Numbered from the stretch's first letter, positions 1 through 9,243 are shown. The stretch is 64,000 bases of DNA from Arthrobacter sp. Marseille-P9274 (GCF_946892675.1 NZ_CAMPOV010000002.1:682001-746000), one strand, 5' to 3'. The notes: generated from the letters alone by a model not told the origin. A program made the numbers and translations.

Positions 1-222
1 ACAGACTGACGCTACGACGTCCTCATTCACAGCTGTTGTGATTTCCTGTCCGAGAGCAGCGAGCAGGTCCGCAACGGCACCTCCCGTGCCCCCGCCGGTC
101 TCGGCCCGCAGCCTTCGCGGGTCGGCTGGAGCTGTGGCTGGCCGAATGGCTGGACGAGAATCCAGGATCCGTCTGCCAACGCCCCGGGCAGCTTGTCCCG
201 GGGCGCCGGGGCAATGACACAT
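1..222 (-). CDS. Partial open frame running off the left edge, unknown function
   Basis: This minus-strand frame is open from an ATG at 222 to the window edge (about 74 codons) and lies 40 bases after the amidase stop on the same strand. Its distal part reads GGAVADLLAALGQEITTAV then NEDVVASV, which has the composition of a real protein. The first 40 residues are low-complexity and Arg/Pro-rich, so the true start may be further in. It could be the next gene of the amidase operon. No family was recognised and the call is weak because the gene is cut. Confidence 0.3.
   Translation of the reverse strand, partial: MCHCPGAPGQAARGVGRRILDSRPAIRPATAPADPRRLRAETGGGTGGAVADLLAALGQEITTAVNEDVVASVC
181..204. 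terminator. GC-rich hairpin after the amidase gene
   Basis: GCCCCGGG and CCCGGGGC form a perfect 8-bp stem with an 8-base loop, about 60 bases beyond the amidase stop. There is no T-run, so intrinsic termination is only possible. Confidence 0.35.
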
Positions 223-262
223 GGCTTGCCTGCTTGCGTCAGAGCCCGTGCAGGGTCCCGGC

Positions 263-1990
263 TTAGTTCAGCGGCGGGGTGCGCGGGGGAACGGTGCGGC
301 GGGCACCCGTGGCCTCGAACGCGGCGGCCAGGGTCAGCAACGCGGTGTCGTCATAGGCCCGGCCGGCGAAGGTTAGACCGACGGGCATGCCGATGTCAGC
401 CAGGGTGCCCATCGGGACAGTGACCGTCGGGATGCCCAGGTGCCGCGGGACCAGATTGCCGTTGGCGACCCACACTCCGTTGCTCCAGCCAAGGTCTGCG
501 GAGGCCTCGTTGATGTCCATGTCGGCCGGTCCGACGTCGGCGACGGCCGGGAAGACCACCGCATCCAGCCGCAGACCGTCCATCCATTCCTCCAGGTCAA
601 TCCGCCGGGTCTCCTCAAGCCCGCGCAGGCCTTCCGCAAGGTGAGGGATCTCGGTGAACGATTCCACCTTGTGCTTGCGGACGTGTTCCGGGTACTCCGC
701 GATGTCGTCGTCGAAGCCGCCGTAGCGGTCCGGCAGCGCCCCTTCCGGATGCGGAAAGATCTGGGCTCCCTCGACTCCGGTCAGACTGTGGAGTCCCGGG
801 TCGCCGTTGGCCGCCAGGAAGTCTTCCCACGCCCACGCCGAAAGATCCACGATCTCGTGCCGCAGGTAATCCGGATTCACCAGTCCGCGCGTGGCGATGG
901 TCGGAGCCCCGGGGCGGTCGCCTTCGTAGTTCGTCACGACGGGGAAATCTACCAGCACTACTTCGGCCCCTGCCGCCTCGAGGTCGCGCCTCGCAGCCTG
1001 CCACAGGTCGACCACGGACTGGCGCGTGTGGATTCGTTGGCCGGTGGGTCCGCCGATACCGGGGTGCGCGCTCGTCCCGGCCTCGGAGTCGGCATTAATG
1101 TACATCCTCGGCACGCCAAACCGCTTCCCTTGGAGAGCCGTCCGCGCTGTGTCCGGGTCGGCAGGTGCCAGCGCCGGGTATGAGGCCGGGCGGATCAAGG
1201 ATGCGGCCGGAATCGGGATCCACGACTGGGCGCGCCAGAAATCGCCGCGCGTTTCGGGGTCATCCGCCACGACGACGTCGAGGAGTTCAAGCAGATCTGC
1301 CATGGATCGGGTGTGCGGCACGACGACGTCCATGGTCGGCACGAGGGGCCAGTTGCCGCGCACCGAGATCACCCCGCGCGACGGCGTATAGGCGCACAAA
1401 GCGTTGTTCGATGCCGGGGCTCGTCCGCTGGACCAGGTCTCCTCCCCCAGTCCGAATGCAGCGAAGCTGGCCGCCGTCGCGGTCCCCGAGCCGTTGGACG
1501 AGCCGGAGCCGAAGGCCGCTGTGAGGAAGTCGGCGTTGTACGGACTTTCGGCACGCCCGTAGAGGCCGCGCTGCATGCCTCCGTTGGCCATGGGCGGCAT
1601 GTTGGTGAGCCCGATCAGCACTGCGCCGGCGGCCCGCAGGCGTTCGATCGTGAACGCATCGCGCCGGGCGATGAGATGTTCGAATGCCGGCGACCCTGCT
1701 GCCGCCGTCAGTCCCTTGGCAAGATAGCTGTCCTTGGCTGTGTAGGGGATGCCGTCCAGCGGTCCGCGGGTCTCGCCCCGGTACCTGCGCTCGTCCGAGG
1801 CCCGCGCCTGCGCCAGTGCGTCGGGATTCATGACGACCACTGCGTTCAGCCTGATCCCGTTCCGGTCGTAGGCCGTGATCCGGTCAATATAGGCCTGGGT
1901 GAGCTCTTCACTGGTCACCTGGCCCGCTTCCATGGCGGCGCGCAGCTGAGCGATGGAGGCCTCGACAACCTCGAAGCGGCGACCCATCAC
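263..1990 (-). CDS. Amidase signature (AS) family amidase
   Basis: A 575-residue protein of the amidase signature family, which hydrolyses amide bonds with a Ser-cisSer-Lys triad. The likely residues are Lys86 (IPYTAKDSY), the Gly/Ser loop GSGSSNGSG at 162-169 (cis-Ser) and Ser188 in EETWSSGRAPA, replacing the common DTGGS signature. It is longer than typical bacterial amidases (about 470) and carries an extended middle. The start is GTG 1990 or ATG 1987, which overlaps the stop codon of the agmatine deiminase gene, so the two are translationally coupled. Because agmatine deiminase makes N-carbamoylputrescine, this amidase might act on that product or another amide. That substrate is inference, since the usual N-carbamoylputrescine amidase belongs to the nitrilase family. 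Confidence 0.85.
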   Translation of the reverse strand: MMGRRFEVVEASIAQLRAAMEAGQVTSEELTQAYIDRITAYDRNGIRLNAVVVMNPDALAQARASDERRYRGETRGPLDGIPYTAKDSYLAKGLTAAAGSPAFEHLIARRDAFTIERLRAAGAVLIGLTNMPPMANGGMQRGLYGRAESPYNADFLTAAFGSGSSNGSGTATAASFAAFGLGEETWSSGRAPASNNALCAYTPSRGVISVRGNWPLVPTMDVVVPHTRSMADLLELLDVVVADDPETRGDFWRAQSWIPIPAASLIRPASYPALAPADPDTARTALQGKRFGVPRMYINADSEAGTSAHPGIGGPTGQRIHTRQSVVDLWQAARRDLEAAGAEVVLVDFPVVTNYEGDRPGAPTIATRGLVNPDYLRHEIVDLSAWAWEDFLAANGDPGLHSLTGVEGAQIFPHPEGALPDRYGGFDDDIAEYPEHVRKHKVESFTEIPHLAEGLRGLEETRRIDLEEWMDGLRLDAVVFPAVADVGPADMDINEASADLGWSNGVWVANGNLVPRHLGIPTVTVPMGTLADIGMPVGLTFAGRAYDDTALLTLAAAFEATGARRTVPPRTPPLN

Positions 1991-3030
1991 GCCACCTGCC
2001 CGCTGAGTTTCGGCTGCTGCTGCGTGATGCAGTGAATGCCGCCGCCGCGTGCCAGGATCGGCCGGGCGTCCACAGTGAGCACCCGGCGGCCCGGGTAGGC
2101 CTCGGCCAGGAGCTCCGCCGCCAAGGCATCCGCCCGGTCCTCGCCGTAGCCACAGGCAATGACCCCGTCATTGACGACAAGGTGGTTCACATAGCTCCAG
2201 TCCACGAAGCCCTCATGGTCCTGCAGTGTTTCCGGTGCGGGTAGCGGGATGATCTCGAAGGGCTTGCCGGCAGCGTCGATCTGGTTTTCGAAGAAGGTCT
2301 GAAGGCTGCGGCTGACGTCATAGTCGGGGTGCTCCGGATTGCCCTGCCAGTGCAGCAGAATCCGGCCGGGCGACGGCAGTGTGGCCACCATGTCGATGTG
2401 CCCGCGGGTGCCCAGATCCTCATAATCGCGGGTCAGGCCGCGCGGCACCCATACCGTGTGCGTGGTTCCCAGCGTGCGGGCCAGTTCCGCCTCGACCCGC
2501 GCCCTGTCCGCCTGGGGATTGCGGGCAGGATCCAACTGCACGGTTTCAGTGACCAGCACGGTTCCTTCGCCGTCGACATGGATGGCACCGCCTTCATTGA
2601 CAAGCATCGAGCTGACGAGTTCGGCGTCCGCCTGCCCGGCGACGAAGCGTCCGATGCCGCGGCTCTTCTCCCATTCGGCCCAGGCAGGGGCTCCCCAGCC
2701 GTTGAAAATCCAGTCCACCGCACCGAGCACGCCCGGACGTTCATCGTCGATGACGAAGGTTGGACCGATGTCACGCATCCAGAACTCATCCAGCGGCGCC
2801 TCGACCTGCTCAATCCCGCCGCCCAGCATCCGGCGGGCCCGATCGCGCTCGCTCGGGTCCACCACCATGGTCACGGGCTCGAACTCGGCCACCGCATGCG
2901 CGACGGCGGTCCAGGCCGCGTAGGCCTCCTCTGCGGCGGCAGCGTTCTCGCCCAGCGTCAACCCTCGACGTGGGAAAGCCATCCAGGTTCGCTCATGGGG
3001 TGCGGTCTCGGCCGGCATTTTCCAGGCCAT
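1987..3030 (-). CDS. aguA: Agmatine deiminase (peptidyl-arginine deiminase superfamily)
   Basis: A 347-residue cytoplasmic enzyme predicted to hydrolyse agmatine to N-carbamoylputrescine and ammonia. It shows the family hallmarks: N-terminal MPAETAPHERTWMAFP, FWMRDIGPTFV, NEGGAIHVDGEGT, the catalytic His in RGHIDMVA, and the C-terminal GGGIHCITQQQP with the nucleophile Cys334. The start at 3030 is chosen because AAGGAG lies five bases upstream and the family pattern begins there; a longer frame to 3063 has no ribosome site. It is divergent from a TetR gene with a perfect palindrome between them, and its stop overlaps the amidase start. Function as an agmatine or related guanidine deiminase is well supported by motifs. 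Confidence 0.92.
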   Translation of the reverse strand: MAWKMPAETAPHERTWMAFPRRGLTLGENAAAAEEAYAAWTAVAHAVAEFEPVTMVVDPSERDRARRMLGGGIEQVEAPLDEFWMRDIGPTFVIDDERPGVLGAVDWIFNGWGAPAWAEWEKSRGIGRFVAGQADAELVSSMLVNEGGAIHVDGEGTVLVTETVQLDPARNPQADRARVEAELARTLGTTHTVWVPRGLTRDYEDLGTRGHIDMVATLPSPGRILLHWQGNPEHPDYDVSRSLQTFFENQIDAAGKPFEIIPLPAPETLQDHEGFVDWSYVNHLVVNDGVIACGYGEDRADALAAELLAEAYPGRRVLTVDARPILARGGGIHCITQQQPKLSGQVA

Positions 3031-3086
3031 GCGGGCTCCTTCATCGTGGGGACGAGGGAGCATTACGCCGCTGCCCTCGGACTCTT

Positions 3087-3104
3087 GTTGATCAAATGAT
3101 CAAC
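3087..3104. promoter_or_regulatory. Palindromic operator between aguA and tetR-like gene
   Basis: GTTGATCA-aa-TGATCAAC is a perfect 8-bp inverted repeat with a 2-base spacer. It sits between the divergent aguA (start 3030) and TetR gene (start 3134), the normal position for an autoregulatory TetR operator. Confidence 0.65.
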
Positions 3105-3133
3105 AGCGAAGACAAGCTACTTTAGACTGATCT

Positions 3134-3799
3134 GTGATGTCAAGAACCCCTCAAAAACGATCCGGCCGGAAGAAACCGGAGGAGCGGGCAGCTGAAATCG
3201 CGCAGGCCGCCCGCGAACTCGCGCTGGAGCGGGGGCTGTCGGCAATTACGCTGCGCGGTGTAGCGGCGCAGGCCGGGGTCGCGTCCGGACTCGTGGCCCA
3301 CTACCAGCCGCAGGTGGACTCGCTGGTGGCCAGCACCTTTTCTGCCATCGTCAGCGATGAAATCCGGGAGGTGGAGGGCCTGCTAGCCGGGCTTCCGGCT
3401 CCGCGGCAGCGGCTCGCGGCGCTGCTGGACACTCTGCTGGACAGCGCCCGCCTGGAGGTGACAGCGGTGTGGGTGGAAGCCTGGAGTCTGGGGCGCCGCA
3501 ATGACGTACTTGCCGCACGCGTGCGCGAGCAAATGGATGCATGGCAGCTGATAATCCAAGGCATCGTTGATGCCGGCATCGCAGCCGGCGAGTTCGAGAC
3601 CTCCGACGCCGCCTCGGTGGCGTGGCAGATTCTTGGCATGATCGACGGTTTGAATGCCCAGGCGCTGGTGCGCTGGAACGGGGTCAGCGATCGCGGTGCA
3701 CACCTCGTCCGCGCCGTGGAGGGGATGGTCGGCGCACCCGGCGGCGGGCTGCTGGTGCACGACCCGAGCGCCCCCGATGTCCCGCACCCGAAGCAATAG
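3134..3799 (+). CDS. TetR-family transcriptional regulator
   Basis: A 221-residue repressor with an N-terminal helix-turn-helix (residues about 17-62: RAAEIAQAARELALERG, ITLRGVAAQAGVASGLVAHY) and a helical ligand-binding C-terminal domain of TetR_C_6/BetI-like size. The start is GTG 3134, or ATG 3137 one codon later. It is divergent from agmatine deiminase/amidase and probably represses them and itself through the palindrome at 3087-3104. The likely inducer is a guanidine, polyamine or amide; this is inference from position. Confidence 0.88.
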   Translation: MMSRTPQKRSGRKKPEERAAEIAQAARELALERGLSAITLRGVAAQAGVASGLVAHYQPQVDSLVASTFSAIVSDEIREVEGLLAGLPAPRQRLAALLDTLLDSARLEVTAVWVEAWSLGRRNDVLAARVREQMDAWQLIIQGIVDAGIAAGEFETSDAASVAWQILGMIDGLNAQALVRWNGVSDRGAHLVRAVEGMVGAPGGGLLVHDPSAPDVPHPKQ

Positions 3800-4084
3800 G
3801 CCCGCCCGTCGCTATTTGCGGCCGATTTTCGGCACGCCTTCCCTGACCTTTCCGGTCCCTCACTACCGGCAGGAAGCAAAACGGGCGCACTGCTCGTCGA
3901 TATGCGGCGTACGGGGCCGGTGCTGCCGCCACACCAGGACCCAAGGATGGTCGGCACAGGAACGGTCCCGCAGCCTGCCCGATGGCTGCGGCGCGGCTCG
4001 GTCCGCCGGAACGCGTCCACAGGCGAGGCGTTCCGCAGCATGCAGCAGCGGCCTGTCGCGGATGCGCCATCAGCGGACCTGGAA

Positions 4085-4726
4085 TTAGGCTGCAGACAGC
4101 CGGTCCACCGCGGCCCGGAGGTCGCCTGCGCGCATGCCAAGCGCCCACTCCGCCACATCCGAGACGTAGTGTGTGAAGGCCCTGTGCGCAAAGGGGTGCG
4201 TGTCATTGACATAGGCGCCCACTCCGTCGATGGCGACGAAGATTCTTACGCAGGCGGCGTGCGGGTCCTCAACGACGAAGTCTCCCGTGGCGATTCCGTC
4301 CTCGATCAGTGCGGCCAGACGCTGGCTGCCCAGATGCTCCTGGTGTTCCAGCGCGGCAGCAAGAGCCGGACTGAAGCGGCAGAGGTGCCGGGCGTTCAGC
4401 CACAACCGGGTGAGCTCAACAGCACCATCGCCTTCGATGTACGAAATGAGATGCGCCAGGCGCGCGACGGGGTCGCCGTCACCGGAGAACAGTTCCTCGC
4501 GCTCTTCGGAGACGGCACGGACGAAAGCGGCGATGACCAGGTCTTCTGCAGCGGGAAAATAATGGCTGATCAGGCCGGGCCGCACTCCCAGCCGCTCCGC
4601 GACGGCGCGGAGAGTAATGCGCTCCAGGCCCTCGGACAGTGCCATCGTCGCCGCCTCTGCGAGGATTTCGGCGCGGCGCTCCTCCGGGGCTTTTCGGATC
4701 CGCTGGGAAGTCCGGCTTGACATCAT
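4085..4726 (-). CDS. TetR-family transcriptional regulator
   Basis: A 213-residue TetR-type protein. The DNA-binding domain is at about residues 12-62 (RRAEILAEAATMALSEG, ITLRAVAERLGVRPGLISHYF) and is followed by a helical effector domain. It shares the RPGLISHYFP/SGLVAHYQP type recognition helix with the TetR at 3134, so the two are probably paralogues. It is divergent from the NCS1 permease at 4840, with the GACCAAT inverted repeat at 4750-4768 between them, and probably controls permease and amidohydrolase expression. The 285 bases between it and the convergent TetR (3800-4084) hold nothing recognised. Confidence 0.87.
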   Translation of the reverse strand: MMSSRTSQRIRKAPEERRAEILAEAATMALSEGLERITLRAVAERLGVRPGLISHYFPAAEDLVIAAFVRAVSEEREELFSGDGDPVARLAHLISYIEGDGAVELTRLWLNARHLCRFSPALAAALEHQEHLGSQRLAALIEDGIATGDFVVEDPHAACVRIFVAIDGVGAYVNDTHPFAHRAFTHYVSDVAEWALGMRAGDLRAAVDRLSAA

Positions 4727-4749
4727 GCCCCTGAGTCTATTGGATTAGT

Positions 4750-4768
4750 GACCAATATCGCATTGGTC
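4750..4768. promoter_or_regulatory. Inverted-repeat operator between TetR gene and NCS1 permease
   Basis: GACCAAT-atcgc-ATTGGTC is a perfect 7-bp inverted repeat with a 5-base spacer. A further CCAATA arm at about 4774-4779 gives an overlapping, less regular dyad. It is located in the 113-base gap between the divergent genes. Confidence 0.6.
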
Positions 4769-4839
4769 GTCCGGCCAATAACTTCCTAGCCGCGGCTCTT
4801 CAGGAAACTGCGCACCCGAACCCCTCGAGAGGAACAACG

Positions 4840-6273
4840 TTGTCCCAGTCTCGTTTCGCTGATGTCGTCAGTCCCCCGGAGCCCCTGTCCCACCCCGAGA
4901 CCAGGGGCATCGAAGTCATCGATGCCTCGGAACGGCATGGGCGCGCCCGTGACCTCTTCGCGGTCTGGGCGGCCCCGAATGTGAGCGTTCTGAGCTTCGC
5001 TATCGGCGCATCGCTGATTCTGCTGGGCCTGGAACTCTGGCAGGCCCTCCTTCTCATCATCGCCAGCGGCGTGCCCTGGATCCTGACGGGTATTGTCGCG
5101 GTCAGCGGCCCTGCGGCGGGAACGAGCGGTTCCGTCATCACCCGCGCAATCTACGGGGTCAGGGGCAACAAGGTCGTCGTTGCGTTCTACGGCTGGTTCA
5201 TCTCTGCGGTGTTCCTGGCGCTCAACTGGCTTGCGTCCTCGTTCATGGGCGCCGAACTCCTGGCCCGAGTTGGCTTCACCGATCCTGTCCTGGGGCCGGT
5301 GGTGGTGACACTCGTCGTCGCCGCAGTTACCGTTCTGGTGGCTGTCTATGGCCACGGCCTGATCCTGCGCAGCTACCCCGTGGTGGCGGTGGTATTGCTG
5401 GTGATCTTCCTTTTGGTGACCGCGTTCATCCTGCCGCACATAAACTGGGCTTACCATCCGGCCAAACCGCTGCAGGGCGTGCCGCTGTGGTCCGTGCTGT
5501 CCATCGGCTTCGCGATCATGGCCTCGAGTCCCTTGTCTTTCTCCAACAGTCCGGACATGGCCCGCTACCTGCCGGGCTCCACGAAGCCCTCCCACATCGT
5601 CGCGGCGACGGCGCTCGGCGGCGTACTGCCGGCCACGTTCTTCACCGCGGTCGGGGCCCTTCTGGCCACCGGGATCGACGCCGCCGCCATGGACCTCGGG
5701 ATCGAGTCCGCGCTCCTGGCGCTTCTGCCCGTCTGGCTTGGGCCGCTCTTCGTGGTGGGCGTCATTATCAACACCATTTCGCTCAATGGGATGACCACCT
5801 ACACCGCGAGCATGGCCTTCCAGTCGATCGGTATCCCGATCCGCCGGATTCCTGCGGCGATGGTCGTGGGGGTCATCGGCACAGCACTCACCGTCTACCT
5901 GGTGATGTCCACCAGCCTGCTGGAAGCGGTCAATCTGATGCTGCAGCTGCTGGTCCTCATCTCCGGTCCCACCATGGCAATCTTCGCAACAGACGTGGTT
6001 CTCCGGCGCAACCGCTATAACGGTAGCGACCTTTTCGACGAGAGGCCCGGCGCGGCGTTCTGGTACAGCCGGGGCTGGCACGTTCCCGGTCTGCTCGCCG
6101 TGGTGCTCGGCGGTGCTATCGCCTCCCTGTTCGTGACCAGCACCCTGTATACCGGCCCGATTGCAGCCGTCATGGGCAGTATCGACCTCTCGGTGCCGGT
6201 CGCTCTGATTGTCACCTCCGCGGTGTACATCATCTTGTCCGGCCGCGCCGTGAGAGAAGGAGCCCGCCCATGA
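4840..6273 (+). CDS. NCS1-family nucleobase/hydantoin-type permease
   Basis: A 477-residue inner-membrane symporter with about 12 hydrophobic segments, of the cytosine/purine/uracil/allantoin (NCS1) family. N-terminal landmarks are ERHGRARDLFAVWAAPN, then SGPAAGTSGSVITRA and YGVRGNK. The start is TTG 4840, with GAGAGGA seven bases upstream and the family pattern beginning shortly after. It is followed by a 16-codon ATG frame at 6270-6320 overlapping its stop, and then the amidohydrolase at 6413. The pairing with an amidohydrolase and TetR suggests uptake of a cyclic amide or nucleobase-like compound; the exact substrate cannot be read from sequence. Confidence 0.88.
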   Translation: MSQSRFADVVSPPEPLSHPETRGIEVIDASERHGRARDLFAVWAAPNVSVLSFAIGASLILLGLELWQALLLIIASGVPWILTGIVAVSGPAAGTSGSVITRAIYGVRGNKVVVAFYGWFISAVFLALNWLASSFMGAELLARVGFTDPVLGPVVVTLVVAAVTVLVAVYGHGLILRSYPVVAVVLLVIFLLVTAFILPHINWAYHPAKPLQGVPLWSVLSIGFAIMASSPLSFSNSPDMARYLPGSTKPSHIVAATALGGVLPATFFTAVGALLATGIDAAAMDLGIESALLALLPVWLGPLFVVGVIINTISLNGMTTYTASMAFQSIGIPIRRIPAAMVVGVIGTALTVYLVMSTSLLEAVNLMLQLLVLISGPTMAIFATDVVLRRNRYNGSDLFDERPGAAFWYSRGWHVPGLLAVVLGGAIASLFVTSTLYTGPIAAVMGSIDLSVPVALIVTSAVYIILSGRAVREGARP

Positions 6274-6412
6274 CCGTTCCCCCCGAGACCGCCACGACCC
6301 GGATGCATCCTGCCCGATAAGGCGATGACTCGGAACCGTCTGCTGCCGGACGTGGGCAACCCCTTGGACGTCCTCGATGCAAGAACCCAACAAACCCGAA
6401 GGAAAAGATCGC

Positions 6413-8056
6413 GTGACCATCCAGCTCTATACCAACGCCCGAGTCTTCACGGCGGACACCCGCCGCTGGGCGGATGCCATACTCGTTCAGGGCGAACGGA
6501 TCCTCTACGTAGGCGACACGGCCACCGCGCACCGCCTTAGCCCGAACGCCGAAAAAATCGATCTCTCAGGCCATCTTGTCGTCCCCGGGTTCGTCGACGG
6601 ACACGCGCACGTGATCGGCACCGGCGAAGCCCTCGGTCAAGTCAACCTGTGGGGTGCCGGCTCGGTCCAACAGCTCCAGCACCGGATTAAGGAGCGGGCC
6701 CTGGAGCACGCGCAGTCTCCGCGGATTCTCGCCACCGGCTGGCTCCACGGAGTGATCCCCGGCGGCATTCCCGACGCCGCAATGCTCGACGCCGTCGTGC
6801 CCGACAAGCCGGTATACGCCTTCGCCTACGACTTCCACTCAGTCTGGGTGAACACAGCCGCCCTGGCCGAACTCGCAATCACCGACGACACCCCGAACCC
6901 TCACGGCGGCACCATCAAGCGCGATTCCAACGGGCACGCCACCGGCTACATCGACGAGAACGCCTTCTACGAGATCGTGCTCCCCTTCCTCGACTCTCAG
7001 GTCAACGAGAACGAACACGAAGCGAGCATCACCGCCGTCCAGCACGCGTACCGTGAAACCGGTGTCACGACGGCCTGCGACATGGGCTTCAACGAGACCG
7101 ATCTTGAGACCTTCACGCGCGCGGAAAAGGATGGCAGACTCACCAGCCGGCTCATCGCCTACTGGCGCGTGAACAACACCGGATCCGCGCAGGACAATCT
7201 CGCGCAGATCCGGCGGGCAGCGGATCTCGCCGCCGATCATGTCTCACCCTTCCTGCGCGTCGTCGGCATCAAGGTCATCATCGACGGCACCATCGACGGC
7301 TGCACCGCAGCCTTGGGAGCGCCCTACGCCGACGGGACCAATGCAGAGCCGATCTGGCGGCTTGAAGAGCTCGCCCCCGTGGTCGCCGCCGCCGATGCAG
7401 CAGGCCTGAAAGTCGCCATGCACGCCATCGGAGACGAGGCAACACGAATCGCCATCGGTGCCGTCGAACATGCCGTTGCAGTGAACGGTCCACAGGACCG
7501 CCGGCACCGCATCGAGCATCTCGAACTCGTCGACCGGGCCGACGTCGAACGGCTTGCCGCCCTCGGGATCACCGCCAGCATGCAACCGGTGCACGCCGAC
7601 CCGGCGATTGCGGAGAACTGGCGGGCCAAGCTCAACGACGACCGCGTGGAGCGCGGCTTCCCCTGGCCCTGGATGACCGAAGCCGGAGCACGGCTGGCCT
7701 TCGGTACCGACTCCCCCACCTCACCGCACGCACCACTGCCCAACATGTACGTTGCCGCTACCCGGGCCTCGGCGCTCGATGCTGCCGCCGGCACCAACGT
7801 TCCCGACTTCGCCCTGCCGCTGGCCGAATCCATCGAACACGCCACCCGCGACTCCGCCTGGGCCTGCGGCGCCGAACATGAAATCGGCCGCCTTGCCGCC
7901 GGCCTCTACGCGGACTTCGTCGTCCTCGACACTGACGTCCTCGCCGCCGCCGATGACGCGCGCCCGGCTGCCCTGCTGAACACACAGGTGCTGCGCACAG
8001 TCGTCGCCGGCCGCACCGTCTACGAGAACGGCCGGCACACGGAGACCGACCGCTAA
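6413..8056 (+). CDS. YtcJ/AepA-type amidohydrolase (Amidohydro_3)
   Basis: A 547-residue metal-dependent hydrolase. Metal-binding motifs are visible in order: GFVDGHAHVIG (HxH), MHAIGDEA, HRIEHLELVD and FGTDSPTSPHAP (Asp). This is the pattern of N-substituted formamide deformylase and YtcJ-like enzymes. GTG 6413 is preferred as start, because AAGGA precedes it and the family N-terminus (TIQLYTNARVFT) begins there; ATG 6377 is an alternative. It follows the NCS1 permease on the same strand and probably hydrolyses the imported amide or formamide. A second member of the family is encoded at 51211-52884. Confidence 0.88.
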   Translation: MTIQLYTNARVFTADTRRWADAILVQGERILYVGDTATAHRLSPNAEKIDLSGHLVVPGFVDGHAHVIGTGEALGQVNLWGAGSVQQLQHRIKERALEHAQSPRILATGWLHGVIPGGIPDAAMLDAVVPDKPVYAFAYDFHSVWVNTAALAELAITDDTPNPHGGTIKRDSNGHATGYIDENAFYEIVLPFLDSQVNENEHEASITAVQHAYRETGVTTACDMGFNETDLETFTRAEKDGRLTSRLIAYWRVNNTGSAQDNLAQIRRAADLAADHVSPFLRVVGIKVIIDGTIDGCTAALGAPYADGTNAEPIWRLEELAPVVAAADAAGLKVAMHAIGDEATRIAIGAVEHAVAVNGPQDRRHRIEHLELVDRADVERLAALGITASMQPVHADPAIAENWRAKLNDDRVERGFPWPWMTEAGARLAFGTDSPTSPHAPLPNMYVAATRASALDAAAGTNVPDFALPLAESIEHATRDSAWACGAEHEIGRLAAGLYADFVVLDTDVLAAADDARPAALLNTQVLRTVVAGRTVYENGRHTETDR

Positions 8057-8140
8057 ACGCGCAAGTCTATTGCAGCCATGAACCGCAGCAAGCGTCCCTG
8101 CGGCCTGCAGCTGCTGCGGCGCCAAGGGGAGGGTAAGGTC

Positions 8141-9175
8141 TCACTCCCTGCGGGTGGAGGCCCGGGGCCTTAGCCTGGCCTTCGTCAGGCGGGGCCCCGC
8201 AGTGCCGCCCGTCTCCAGCACTTCCTGCAGCATGTCCAGGAGTGCATCTGCGCAAGCCGCCGGGTTCAGCTCGAACGCCGTGATCGCCGGTCTGCTGGAC
8301 CTTGCATGTTCAGAGTCGGATGCCGCCGCGATCATAACCTGCCCCGGAACATTGACACCGGCGGCGAGAAACTCCTGCTGCACCCCCGCAGCATGACGTC
8401 CCGTCAGGCACAGGACCGCTTCTGGCACGCCGTCGGCCAGAATCCTGGCTCCTGCTTGCCGCCCGCCCTCCACACCGGCCCGCTCCGGCTGCTCATAGAC
8501 CCTAGGAGTTATGGCGTGCCGTTCGCACCAGGCCAGGTACTCCTGCCGGAAGTCATGGTTCCATGCGTTCCGATCGGTGCCCGGGACCAGGACCACTTCA
8601 CGCGCTCCGCCTGCCTCCAGATGGGCCAACAGCTGGCGTGCCGCCAGAGGGTCGTCCTCTGAGGCCCACCGTGTGAATCCCGGCCGTGCGAGGACCCTGC
8701 CATAGCAGACGTAAGGAATCCCCCGCCGTTCCAGCAGCGCGACCACCGGATCGTCCTCGTGCGGGCTCATGACAATATAACCGTCCATGGAGAACGCCAG
8801 AGGCGGAACAGGCCTGCGGGTGAGGTCCGGCACCAAGGTGATGCTGAGTCCTTTGGCCAGAGCTCTGGAGGAGACGATTCCGGCGAAGCGCTCGAAGACG
8901 TCCACGCCTGCCGGAGCGTAGTCACCCAGGGCATCGAGCGAGCGCAGCACCAGGCCGATGGCTCCGATCCTCCCCTGCCGCATGCCGCGGGCAAACGCAT
9001 CAGCCTGGTAGCCAAGCTCGTCGGCCGCGGCCTTCACACGGGCGCGCGTCGCCTCGCTGACAGTCCCCTTCCCGTTGAGGGAGTGCGAGACAACAGTAAT
9101 TGAGACCCCGGCGCGTCGCGCTACGTCTCGGATTGTGATTCCTTCGCCTCGAGCCATGGCCCTCCTCAGCGGCAT
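8141..9175 (-). CDS. LacI-family transcriptional regulator
   Basis: A 344-residue repressor. The HTH is at residues about 14-33 (IRDVARRAGVSITVVSHSLN), with hinge GYQADAFARGMRQ and a periplasmic-binding-protein-like sensor domain. Both ATG 9175 and ATG 9157 have a GAGGAG ribosome site, so the start is uncertain by six codons. It is divergent from the C45 hydrolase/MHS transporter pair, with the palindrome CAAAACGTTTTG at 9244-9255 in between, and is probably their local regulator. The sensor domain does not reveal the ligand. Confidence 0.88.
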   Translation of the reverse strand: MPLRRAMARGEGITIRDVARRAGVSITVVSHSLNGKGTVSEATRARVKAAADELGYQADAFARGMRQGRIGAIGLVLRSLDALGDYAPAGVDVFERFAGIVSSRALAKGLSITLVPDLTRRPVPPLAFSMDGYIVMSPHEDDPVVALLERRGIPYVCYGRVLARPGFTRWASEDDPLAARQLLAHLEAGGAREVVLVPGTDRNAWNHDFRQEYLAWCERHAITPRVYEQPERAGVEGGRQAGARILADGVPEAVLCLTGRHAAGVQQEFLAAGVNVPGQVMIAAASDSEHARSSRPAITAFELNPAACADALLDMLQEVLETGGTAGPRLTKARLRPRASTRRE

Positions 9176-9243
9176 TCCCGCTCCTCACCCCTGCATGATG
9201 AGCCCAGCGCTTCCGGCTGCAGTGCCAGAAAACCATCATTGCA

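Noticed and set aside
4786-6420. A 544-codon open frame antisense to the NCS1 permease
   Set aside because: It is rich in His, Arg, Asp and Gly with no motif, and mirrors the third-position GC bias of the permease, which has clear family motifs.
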